Origin: an uncultured Bacteroidaceae bacterium
GTDB taxonomy: Bacteria; Bacteroidota; Bacteroidia; Bacteroidales; Bacteroidaceae
DNA: 53,256 nucleotides
Assembly: GCA_944320955.1 (NCBI GenBank)
Contig: CALUJL010000012.1
Location: forward strand, 1-53,256
Reading direction: 5' to 3'
Shown here: in pieces, positions 45,942 through 53,143 of the stretch
Layout of the letters: the number at the start of each line of letters is the position of its first letter
Position numbering within the stretch: position 1 is the stretch's first letter
The notes under the pieces: generated by a model
The model's input: only the letters and a program-made list of their open reading frames with translations
Databases searched by the model: none
What the model was told of the DNA's origin: nothing
Program-made: the position numbers and the translations under genes

Positions 45942-46355
45942 TCAGACAGGGTATAAAAAGGGAGCGAAACGCACAGTCTTGTGTGTTCCGCTCCGGGTAT
46001 TGAAATAGGTTCCCTTATATATATAGGTATAGGGCATGCGCTCTTCTTCTCCGCAGGTAACGGCCGGGGAGAAAAGAGTGCAGGCAGAAAAGGCGAAAAG
46101 GGTGGCTTGTCCGGATGGGACGGGCGGCGGGTTGCCGATGTCGGCCTCGAACTCCGGAGAGGAATCCTCCCGCTGCACCGGCACAAGCAGGGACAGCCGG
46201 TTGGTTTTCCCTATCTTGCAGAGAGAAGCATCGGCGGCACTCTGGCGTAACTTCCCGATGACGACATGGAGCCTGAGCGACGCGAAAATGGCGTACGGCT
46301 TGCGGCTCCATCGGCAGAAGCGGGCGGTTGGGGAGTGCGGGGTAGGCAATTTCAT
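45942..46355 (-). CDS. Possible small leader protein of the biotin operon
   Basis: 137 codons from an ATG about 17 bases after the predicted transcription start; its TGA is 9 bases before the bioBA ATG. The N-terminal part (FCRWSRKPYAIFASL at 13-27, then VVIGKL) looks protein-like and basic, and I recall short Bacteroidales hypothetical proteins with a similar R-W-S-R-K-x-Y-A-x-F core, unverified here. The C-terminal part is low in conservation signals, and its last ~19 codons overlap the terminator hairpin. It could be a true small protein, a regulatory leader peptide, or chance. Confidence 0.45.
   Translation of the reverse strand: MKLPTPHSPTARFCRWSRKPYAIFASLRLHVVIGKLRQSAADASLCKIGKTNRLSLLVPVQREDSSPEFEADIGNPPPVPSGQATLFAFSACTLFSPAVTCGEEERMPYTYIYKGTYFNTRSGTHKTVRFAPFLYPV
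45949..45994 (-). terminator. Intrinsic terminator in the bioBA leader, possible attenuator
   Basis: GGAGCG-a-AACGCACA pairs with TGTGTGTT-c-CGCTCC: 14 pairs with one mismatch and a four-base loop. On the minus strand it is followed by CTTTTTATA. It lies downstream of the only promoter match and immediately upstream of bioBA, so the biotin operon transcript must pass it. Confidence 0.8.
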
Positions 46356-46378
46356 GACTGGCCGGCTATTTTCGCCTG

Positions 46379-46386
46379 CAAATGTA
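46379..46386 (-). promoter_or_regulatory. Promoter of the bioBA leader, -7 element
   Basis: CAAATGTA on the plus strand gives minus-strand TACATTTG, an exact TAnnTTTG match and the only one between bioBA and accC on this strand. Confidence 0.55.
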
Positions 46387-46517
46387 GCAAATCTCCAGCG
46401 AATAAAGTGCCTTTTTCTGCCAGTATCGGCCACAGGAAAAGATGCGCGTAGCAGGGCTTCTGTGCATGTATAACGTTTTTTAGAGCAGACTACGGTGCGG
46501 CAGTTAACAAATTTATT

Positions 46518-46525
46518 TACCTTTG
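46518..46525 (+). promoter_or_regulatory. Promoter of the carboxylase operon, -7 element
   Basis: TACCTTTG fits TAnnTTTG; leader about 90 nt. Confidence 0.65.
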
Positions 46526-46620
46526 CACGAATTTCAAGCAACGATTATTAAGACTTCCCTATAGTTAAGGATTTGACGAGTAGGGACAAACCATGTGCGT
46601 GTGCACAGAGATTAGATAGT

Positions 46621-48135
46621 ATGATAAAGAAAATTTTAGTAGCGAACCGCGGAGAAATTGCAGTGCGCGTCATGCGTTCGTGCAAAGAGATGGAGATTAC
46701 CTCCGTCGCCATTTATTCAGAAGCGGACCGGACTGCCAAGCATGTACTTTTTGCTGATGAGGCATATTGCGTGGGCGGGGCTGCTTCTCAAGACAGCTAC
46801 CTGAACATTGAGAAAATCATTAAGGTCGCCAAAGAGCACGATGTGGATGCCATTCATCCGGGTTATGGCTTTTTGAGCGAGAACTCCCGGTTTGCACGCC
46901 GCTGTCGGGAAGAGGGGATTATTTTTATCGGCCCGCTTCCTGAGACGATGGACGAGATGGGCGACAAGATTTCGGCCCGTAAGAAGATGATTGCGGCCGG
47001 CATTCCCGTAGTTCCGGGGACGGAACAAGGGTTGCAGAGCGCCGAAGAGGCCCGCGAGATCTGCCGGGAGATCGGTTTCCCGGTGATGCTGAAAGCCTCG
47101 ATGGGCGGCGGCGGAAAGGGTATCCGCCTGGTGTATAGCGAAGATGAGGTGGAAGAAGCATACAACAATGCCAAGAGCGAATCGCTCTCGTCTTTCGGCG
47201 ACGACACGGTGTATGTGGAGAAATTCGTGGAAGAGCCGCACCACATAGAATTTCAGATACTGGGCGACACGCAGGGCAACGTCATCCACCTCTGCGAGCG
47301 CGAGTGCAGCGTGCAGCGGCGTAACCAGAAAATCGTGGAAGAGAGCCCGTCGCCTTTTGTGACCCCCGAGTTGCGGCAGAAAATGGGGGAGAAGGCCGTG
47401 GCGGCAGCCAAGGCGGTAAACTACATAGGTGCCGGAACTATAGAATTCCTGGTCGACAAGGATCGGAATTTCTATTTCCTCGAAATGAATACGCGGCTTC
47501 AAGTGGAGCATCCGATCACGGAGGAAGTAATCGGTGTGGACTTGGTGAAAGAGCAAATCAATATAGCCAACGGCTTGCCCCTGCGTCTCAAACAGAACGA
47601 TGTGATGCAGCGCGGCCATGCCATCGAGTGCCGCATCTGTGCCGAGGACACGGAGTTCAATTTCATGCCCTCGCCGGGAATTATCCGTCAGATTACGGAG
47701 CCGAACGGAATCGGGGTGCGCATCGACAGCTATGTCTACGAAGGTTATGAAATCCCGGTGCACTACGACCCGATGATCGGCAAGCTGATTGTGTGGGCCG
47801 TTACCCGGAAATATGCTATCGAGCGCATGCGGCGCGTGTTGCACGAGTACAAAATCACGGGAGTCAAGAACAATATCAGCTATTTGCGCTGCATCATGGA
47901 CACTCCGGACTTCGTGCGGGGCAAATACGACACGGGATTCATCAAGAAAAATGCCGAGCGTCTGCAAAGCGGAATTACCTCTACCGACAAGGAAACGGAG
48001 AATATTGCAATGATCGCAGCATATATCGATTATCTGATGAATCTGGAGGAGAATTCCCCGGAGCATAGCACGGACAACCGCCCCATAAGCCGGTGGAAAG
48101 AGTTCGGCCTGCACAAGGGCGTATTGAGGATCTAA
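46621..48135 (+). CDS. accC: Biotin carboxylase subunit of an acyl-CoA carboxylase
   Basis: 504 residues. Carboxylates the biotin of the carrier protein using ATP and bicarbonate. ANRGEIAVRVMR near the start, ATP-grasp loop KASMGGGGKGIR near residue 160, EMNTRLQVEHPITEE near 290, and a biotin carboxylase C-domain. The length exceeds plain AccC (~450) and the partners are of propionyl-CoA carboxylase type, so it serves an acyl-CoA carboxylase rather than the four-subunit ACC. ATG at 46621 gives MIKKILVANRGE; the longer frame adds 16 unrelated residues. Confidence 0.94.
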   Translation: MIKKILVANRGEIAVRVMRSCKEMEITSVAIYSEADRTAKHVLFADEAYCVGGAASQDSYLNIEKIIKVAKEHDVDAIHPGYGFLSENSRFARRCREEGIIFIGPLPETMDEMGDKISARKKMIAAGIPVVPGTEQGLQSAEEAREICREIGFPVMLKASMGGGGKGIRLVYSEDEVEEAYNNAKSESLSSFGDDTVYVEKFVEEPHHIEFQILGDTQGNVIHLCERECSVQRRNQKIVEESPSPFVTPELRQKMGEKAVAAAKAVNYIGAGTIEFLVDKDRNFYFLEMNTRLQVEHPITEEVIGVDLVKEQINIANGLPLRLKQNDVMQRGHAIECRICAEDTEFNFMPSPGIIRQITEPNGIGVRIDSYVYEGYEIPVHYDPMIGKLIVWAVTRKYAIERMRRVLHEYKITGVKNNISYLRCIMDTPDFVRGKYDTGFIKKNAERLQSGITSTDKETENIAMIAAYIDYLMNLEENSPEHSTDNRPISRWKEFGLHKGVLRI

Positions 48136-48155
48136 AACGAAAAAGCAGCATAAGA

Positions 48156-48674
48156 ATGGAAGTAAAGATAGGCAATCGTACTGCCGAGATAGAGCTGATC
48201 AGCAAAGAAGGCAATAATGTAAGCCTCTCCATCGACGGGGAAATATACGAGATAGACGTCACTATGGTGGAAAACGGGCTTTGTTCCATCCTCCACCGGG
48301 GACACTCCTACACTGCCGAGCTCATCCGTTCGGAAAACGGGAAGAACTATAAGGTAAATACCCACTTCTCTTCGTTCAATGTGGACATTATCGATTCCAC
48401 AGCCAAGTATCTGCGGCTGAAAAAGGGCGAGAGCGAAGTCCAGGACGACAAGATAGTTTCGCCCATGCCGGGCAAGATTGTCCAGATTCCGGTCAAGGCA
48501 GGCGACCATCTGCAAGCCGGGGACACGGCCGTTGTCATAGAGGCGATGAAAATGCAGAGCAACTACAAGGTAAATTCGGAGTGTATCGTGCGGGAAGTGC
48601 TGGTGGAAGAAGGCGATACCGTCAACAGTAACCAGACGCTTATCCTCTTGGATTTAATAAATAAGGAAGCATAA
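48156..48674 (+). CDS. Biotin carboxyl carrier protein
   Basis: 172 residues: an N-terminal linker domain and a C-terminal biotinyl domain (about 100-172) with the biotinylation site Lys132 in EAMKM. Carries the carboxyl group between the subunits encoded on either side (20 bp after accC, 4 bp before the carboxyltransferase). A direct user of the product of the divergent biotin operon. Confidence 0.94.
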   Translation: MEVKIGNRTAEIELISKEGNNVSLSIDGEIYEIDVTMVENGLCSILHRGHSYTAELIRSENGKNYKVNTHFSSFNVDIIDSTAKYLRLKKGESEVQDDKIVSPMPGKIVQIPVKAGDHLQAGDTAVVIEAMKMQSNYKVNSECIVREVLVEEGDTVNSNQTLILLDLINKEA

Positions 48675-48678
48675 CAAC

Positions 48679-50211
48679 ATGGAAACACAAGACCAATACC
48701 GCGAATTCGAGCAGCGCAATCGCAATGCGGAGCTGGGCGGTGGCATCGACCGCATAGAAAAACAACATTCGGGCGGCAAGTTTACGGCTCGCGAACGCAT
48801 CGAAAAACTTTTGGACAAGGGCTCTTTTGTCGAGCTCGACAAGTTTGTGCAACACCGCTGCACCAATTTCGGAATGGAGAAGAGCCATATCCCGGGCGAC
48901 GGCGTCGTTTCGGGATACGGCAAGATCGACGGGCGGCAAGTCTTTGTCTACGCCTATGATTTTACGGTGTACGGCGGGACGCTCAGTGCAGCCAATTCCC
49001 AAAAGATAGTGAAAGTACAGGCCTTGGCGCTGAAGAATGGTGCGCCGGTCATTGCCCTGAACGACTCTGGCGGAGCGCGCATCCAGGAAGGCGTGGAGAG
49101 CCTGACGGGATATGCCTCCATTTTCTATCAGAACACCATCGCTTCCGGCGTGATTCCCCAGATCTCTGCCATATTGGGCCCCTGTGCCGGCGGAGCGTGC
49201 TACTCCCCTGCGCTTACGGACTTCATCTTTATGGTAAAAGACAAGAGCCACATGTTCGTGACAGGCCCCGATGTGGTGAAAACCGTAACGCACGAGGAAG
49301 TAAGCAAGGAAGATTTGGGCGGAGCCTATACGCACAGCAGCAAGAGCGGCGTGACTCATTTCCTTTGCAACGACGAGGAAGAACTGCTCATGGGCATCCG
49401 CGAGCTGCTTTCCTTTCTCCCTTCCAACAATATGGACGAGGCCAAACCGATGCCCTGCAACGACAGTCCGCAGCGCGAGGTGGAGGAATTGCAAAACGTG
49501 GTGCCCGCCGATCCCAATGTGCCGTATGATATGAAAGATATCATAGAGCCGGTGGTCGACGATCACTACTTCTTCGAGGTAATGCCCCATTTCGCGAAGA
49601 ATGCGATCGTGGGCTTTGCCCGTCTGGCAGGCAAGAGTGTGGGCATTGTGGCCAACCAGCCGGCTTTCTTGGCCGGAGTTCTGGACATCGATGCTTCCGA
49701 CAAGATAGCCCGCTTCATCCGTTTCTGCGATTGTTTCAATATTCCGATTGTGACGTTTGAGGATGTTCCCGGCTTCCTGCCCGGGACAAACCAGGAGCAC
49801 AACGGCATTATCCGCCACGGGGCGAAGATAGTCTATGCCTATGCGGAAGCCACCGTGCCGAAAATCACGCTCATCACGCGCAAAGCCTATGGCGGTGCCT
49901 ACATCGTGATGAACTCCAAGCAGACCGGCGCGGACATCAATCTGGCTTATCCCACGGCCGAGATAGCCGTGATGGGTGCCGAAGGTGCGGTCAACATCCT
50001 CTACCGCAAGGCCGACGAAGAGACGAAGAAGAAAGCTGCTGCCGACTATCGCGAACAGTTTGCCAACCCCTACCGGGTGGCCGAGCTGGGCTATATAGAC
50101 GAAATCATACTCCCGCGCCAGACGCGCGTAAAGCTGATTCAGGCACTCGACATGGCCAGCAATAAAATGCAGACCAATCCTCCGAAGAAGCACGGCAATA
50201 TGCCGCTTTAG
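48679..50211 (+). CDS. Propionyl-/methylmalonyl-CoA carboxyltransferase subunit
   Basis: 510 residues with two crotonase-like halves: GGARIQEGVESLTGYASIF with GPCAGGACYSPALTDF in the first, and FEDVPGFLPGTNQEHNGIIRHGAK with RKAYGGAYIVMNSK in the second (motifs given in parts). This is the PccB/MmdA type. With its partners it interconverts propionyl-CoA and methylmalonyl-CoA or drives decarboxylation; in Bacteroides this fits the succinate-propionate route. No membrane decarboxylase subunits (beta, gamma) are adjacent. Terminator follows. Confidence 0.94.
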   Translation: METQDQYREFEQRNRNAELGGGIDRIEKQHSGGKFTARERIEKLLDKGSFVELDKFVQHRCTNFGMEKSHIPGDGVVSGYGKIDGRQVFVYAYDFTVYGGTLSAANSQKIVKVQALALKNGAPVIALNDSGGARIQEGVESLTGYASIFYQNTIASGVIPQISAILGPCAGGACYSPALTDFIFMVKDKSHMFVTGPDVVKTVTHEEVSKEDLGGAYTHSSKSGVTHFLCNDEEELLMGIRELLSFLPSNNMDEAKPMPCNDSPQREVEELQNVVPADPNVPYDMKDIIEPVVDDHYFFEVMPHFAKNAIVGFARLAGKSVGIVANQPAFLAGVLDIDASDKIARFIRFCDCFNIPIVTFEDVPGFLPGTNQEHNGIIRHGAKIVYAYAEATVPKITLITRKAYGGAYIVMNSKQTGADINLAYPTAEIAVMGAEGAVNILYRKADEETKKKAAADYREQFANPYRVAELGYIDEIILPRQTRVKLIQALDMASNKMQTNPPKKHGNMPL

Positions 50212-50237
50212 TACGGAAGGTGTTTCTTGGAAAATAC

Positions 50238-50275
50238 AACAGGGCAGTTCCCGGTGGGGGCTGCCCTGTTTCTTA
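50238..50275 (+). terminator. Terminator of the carboxylase operon
   Basis: AACAGGGCAG pairs with CTGCCCTGTT around a 13-base loop, followed by TCTT. Confidence 0.8.
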
Positions 50276-50327
50276 TGTACCCAAGGTGGGGAGGTGATTT
50301 TCGCAGTGTGCCTTTGTTTGGTGTGGA

Positions 50328-51509
50328 CTATTTCTTCAGCGAAAGTGCCGGCGCTTTCCGGAATGTGACGCAGGATCTCAGATAGTAAGATGGAATGCCT
50401 TTTCCGGCAAGGGGGACGGCATTGCCTACCTCGTCCTTTGCCGCCGGTGCTCCGGAGGCAGGGGAACCGGTGTGCAGTAGCCGGCTGATCCAGCCGAAGC
50501 AGGCACGATAGAATTCCTCACGCACGGGGCGCGAAGAGAGGGCCAGGTCGTGCATTCCGCAGGGGATGGGGAGGTATTCCACGTTTTTTCCCAGCCGTAG
50601 CCCATAGCGGTGTATGTCTTCCACATCCAAGACGATGTCTTTCCGCCGGAAGTCTTCCTGCCATTGCCCTTCTTCCCGTGCCGAACTGTCAGAGGAGAGC
50701 ACCAATACGGGGCAAGTCAGTTCTGTGCCTCGCTGCAGTTCCCGCTGTGCGCGGTGTATGGCCCGCAACCAGCCGGCACGTATGGGGTATCCTTCCGGTT
50801 TTTTCCAGTCGGTATTGAAATTCCATTCTCCCTTTTTGTCCGCCAGCAGTGCATCGGCGTAAAAACTGTGCTGCCCGTCTAATACTTTCCAGTGCGGGAA
50901 AACTCTTCCCAGGCCTGCAACGACGGGTACGAGGAAGTTCTCCAGGAAAGGGCTCAGGTTCCAGTCCAGGAAAGGGCTGTTGAGGATGAGGCCCTTTATG
51001 GGGGAAACTTTGTTTTCACCCCGTCTTTTGTGCAGATAGTAAGCCGCAATCAATCCGCCGGTAGAGTGCCCCATGAGGATGACGCGCCGGTTTCCTTCGG
51101 CACGCAGGGTGGAGAGTGCCGTGTCCAGGTCGCAAAAGTATTCTTGTAAGTCCCGGCAGTAGAAAGCCTCGTCGCCAGGCTGCAGCGAGCGGCCGTAGCC
51201 GTGGAGATCGAGTGCGTAGAAGTTCATGCCGTGTGCCGTGGCGCTGTCGCCCAGTGCGGTCTGGAAGAAATAGTCGTTGTAGCCGTGCAGGTAGAGCAGT
51301 GCGTCGGTTGTCCCTTCCTGCAGTGGCTTCCGGATGAGCGTGCAGCGTGTGGAGTCGCCTCCGCGTAGGGTATACCGGAAAGTACGGGCTTCGTAGTCTC
51401 CACCCAGCAGGTCGGCGTGATATTGGGCTGCGGACGGCAGGCTACAGACCAGCAGGAGCATTAGCCAGGCGGCTCGCAGGGCAGGGCAGGGCGATGGAGG
51501 ATATTTCAT
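50328..51509 (-). CDS. Secreted alpha/beta hydrolase, lipase-like
   Basis: 393 residues. Signal peptide ending near SAAQ (about residue 29). Alpha/beta hydrolase of the serine aminopeptidase/monoacylglycerol lipase group: YLHGYNDYFF at 73-82, nucleophile Ser149 in MGHSTGG, a late Asp in LVLSSDSS and His in PCGMHDLALS. A periplasmic or surface esterase is likely; the substrate is unknown. No promoter match is seen in the 66 bp before the next terminator, so it may depend on read-through from the GH43 gene. Confidence 0.85.
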   Translation of the reverse strand: MKYPPSPCPALRAAWLMLLLVCSLPSAAQYHADLLGGDYEARTFRYTLRGGDSTRCTLIRKPLQEGTTDALLYLHGYNDYFFQTALGDSATAHGMNFYALDLHGYGRSLQPGDEAFYCRDLQEYFCDLDTALSTLRAEGNRRVILMGHSTGGLIAAYYLHKRRGENKVSPIKGLILNSPFLDWNLSPFLENFLVPVVAGLGRVFPHWKVLDGQHSFYADALLADKKGEWNFNTDWKKPEGYPIRAGWLRAIHRAQRELQRGTELTCPVLVLSSDSSAREEGQWQEDFRRKDIVLDVEDIHRYGLRLGKNVEYLPIPCGMHDLALSSRPVREEFYRACFGWISRLLHTGSPASGAPAAKDEVGNAVPLAGKGIPSYYLRSCVTFRKAPALSLKK

Positions 51510-51575
51510 TGTCTGGTTTCTTTTTGGTGGAGATATGGGTAGCTGGGATTTTGTTTCCCATAGAGATATAAAAAG

Positions 51576-51630
51576 CGTCCGTTGCCCCTTTTCCCCTTAT
51601 CGGATGGGAAAATCCGGATGGCAACGGACG
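51576..51630 (-). terminator. Terminator after the GH43 gene
   Basis: CGTCCGTTGCC at 51576-51586 pairs with GGCAACGGACG at 51620-51630; an inner CCTTATCGGATGGG stretch can also fold. Minus strand ends in CTTTTTATA. Confidence 0.8.
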
Positions 51631-51673
51631 TATGGTCTTTTTCAGGCAGGTTCGGTATTCCGGGCCGCCGGGC

Positions 51674-52723
51674 TTATTTTTTTTCGAATATGCCCAGGTT
51701 CCATTCTGCGTGCCAAGGGATGGTGACTTTCCCGTCCTGGCCGAAGATGACCGGCAGCCAGATGTAGCGCGAGTTGGCCAGATCTTTCTTTTTCCACATG
51801 TCGAAGCAGGCTATGAAGGCATCCTCTTTTCCGGCAACGGGTACTACGTAAGTGCTCTGTCCGTAGAATGTCTTGTCGGCATCGGGGCCGGTGCAGGGAT
51901 TGCCCAGCACGGTCCATTCGCCCCAGATGCTGTCGGCCACGGCCAGTTCTGCCTGGTTCGGATCCCATCCCGTACAGCCGCTGGAGAGCATGTAGTATTT
52001 TCCTTCGTGCTTGAATACGGCCGGTGCCTCGCGGGCCTTGTCGATAAAGCGGCGCACGTAGCGGCCCGTCGGTTTTAGGTAGTCGTCCGTCAGTTCGTTG
52101 ATGTACATCGTCTGGTTGTGCTCGGAGGAGGCAAACTGGTAGGCCTTGCCGTCGTCGTCGACAAATACGGTCTGGTCGCGGCTCATCGCGTCGTTCGGGC
52201 GGAAAGAGCCGAGGTACTCGAACGGTCCTGTAGGGCTGTCGCTGACGGCTACTCCTGCTGCCGCTTTGGCGTAGTCGGCACTTTCTACGTGGGCCCACAT
52301 GACGAATTTCTTGGTCTTCTTGTTGTAGACGACTTTCGGGCGTTCGAGGACTTTGGAGGGATGCAGGTCGTGGTTGGGGTCGTCTTTCACGGCTTTCAGG
52401 CATACGCCCTCGAATTTCCAGTTCAGCAGGTCTTTCGAGGAGTAACAGCCTACACCCGTTACGTCCGTGCGGTAGCACTCCCACGTGGCCCACGAGGGGA
52501 GAATCGTCTCGCCCACCTTGTATTCTCCATACCAATAGTATGTACCGTTGTGGTAGAGCAGGCCGCCGCCGTGGGCGTTGATGGGGTTGCCGTCCGTATC
52601 AAGCCATTCCTGTTGGGGCTTGAAACTCTCGTTTTTCACTTTTTCCTTTGCTTGCACGGGCAGGCAGGCTCCTGCCAGAATGAGGCAGGCTACGGGGCAG
52701 AAGGCCCTTTTCAGTAAGTTCAT
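51674..52723 (-). CDS. Secreted glycoside hydrolase family 43 enzyme, exo-beta-1,3-galactanase-like
   Basis: 349 residues. Signal peptide to about Ala25. Five-bladed propeller of GH43: INAHGGGLLYHNGTYYWYGE near 50-69 carries the first catalytic region and is the pattern I associate with the galactan 1,3-beta-galactosidase subgroup; SRDQTVFVDDDGKAY and REAPAVFKHEGKYYMLSS follow, with the acid Glu in REAPAVF. Start at ATG 52723; an ATT two codons earlier is unlikely. It may share substrates with the GH30 enzyme at 32866, though they are not linked. Confidence 0.87.
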   Translation of the reverse strand: MNLLKRAFCPVACLILAGACLPVQAKEKVKNESFKPQQEWLDTDGNPINAHGGGLLYHNGTYYWYGEYKVGETILPSWATWECYRTDVTGVGCYSSKDLLNWKFEGVCLKAVKDDPNHDLHPSKVLERPKVVYNKKTKKFVMWAHVESADYAKAAAGVAVSDSPTGPFEYLGSFRPNDAMSRDQTVFVDDDGKAYQFASSEHNQTMYINELTDDYLKPTGRYVRRFIDKAREAPAVFKHEGKYYMLSSGCTGWDPNQAELAVADSIWGEWTVLGNPCTGPDADKTFYGQSTYVVPVAGKEDAFIACFDMWKKKDLANSRYIWLPVIFGQDGKVTIPWHAEWNLGIFEKK

Positions 52724-52781
52724 AGGCAATAAAACAAGGATTAGTTATTCTTTTGTTTCCGAAGTTTTTCTGGTCTGCGGG

Positions 52782-52789
52782 CAAAGATA
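52782..52789 (-). promoter_or_regulatory. Promoter of the GH43 gene, -7 element
   Basis: CAAAGATA on the plus strand gives minus-strand TATCTTTG; leader about 55 nt. Confidence 0.55.
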
Positions 52790-52918
52790 AATATTTTTGG
52801 CGTAACGGGAAAAACGAAAGCGGAAAAAGCGTGCGCGATTTGTTGCCGGGTTTCCAGATCCGGCGGGATAGGGGCGGCAGAGGGGCCAACCCACAGGCCG
52901 GAAAAGGAGATAAGGCAT

Positions 52919-52961
52919 AAAAAAATCCTCTGGTTCTTTAGTTTCGAACCAGAGGATTTTT
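52919..52961 (-). terminator. Terminator of the displaced tRNA gene
   Basis: AAAAATCCTCTGGTTC at 52921-52936 pairs perfectly with GAACCAGAGGATTTTT at 52946-52961 (16 bp, 9-base loop). It lies 11 bases after the tRNA fragment on the minus strand, where a tRNA terminator belongs. Confidence 0.88.
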
Positions 52962-52972
52962 CTTTCTCTTGC

Positions 52973-52989
52973 GGTGCGTACGGGACTTT
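52973..52989 (-). other. tRNA 3'-end remnant, likely attachment site core
   Basis: On the minus strand the bases read as part of a T-loop (AAGT), the 3' half of a T-stem (CCCGT) and a seven-base acceptor strand (ACGCACC). Upstream of the T-loop the sequence no longer pairs, so the rest of the tRNA is missing here. This is what remains when an element inserts into a tRNA 3' end; the intact gene, with acceptor 5' strand GGTGCGT, should lie at the far end of the element. Confidence 0.7.
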
Positions 52990-53101
52990 AACTTACACAA
53001 TCAAGAAATCTCATAAAACTGCAATATACTGATAATAATCAAGTTATTATAAATCGGCTATATTACTAAATATCATTAAATATCTTTTGCTATTTCAATT
53101 A

Positions 53102-53141
53102 TTGGGTGTATATTTGGGTGTTGAATTTCAAACGCACCCAA
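53102..53141. repeat. TTGGGTG repeats upstream of the second integrase
   Basis: TTGGGTG at 53102-53108 and 53114-53120, and inverted CACCCAA at 53135-53141, three bases before the integrase ATG. Likely recombinase arm sites or an operator. Confidence 0.7.
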
Positions 53142-53143
53142 TT

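Larger units (their letters stand above)
45933..46620. other. Region between the biotin operon and the carboxylase operon
   Basis: 688 bp. From the bioBA side it holds an intrinsic terminator (45949-45994), a minus-strand open frame of 137 codons starting at 46355, a minus-strand promoter at 46379-46386, about 130 bp without evident content, and the plus-strand promoter of accC at 46518-46525. The bio transcript thus has a leader of about 440 nt. Confidence 0.7.
52724..53143. other. Junction of core chromosome and the right-hand element
   Basis: 420 bp. From left: GH43 promoter, GC-rich sequence without a gene, a strong hairpin (52919-52961), a tRNA 3' fragment (52973-52989), then AT-rich element DNA with phased AAATATC repeats at 53068-53074 and 53078-53084, and TTGGGTG repeats before the second integrase. 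Confidence 0.7.

Noticed and set aside
46036-46473. Plus-strand open frame of 145 codons in the bio-acc intergenic region
   Set aside because: It has no promoter, no recognisable sequence, and overlaps the better minus-strand candidate.
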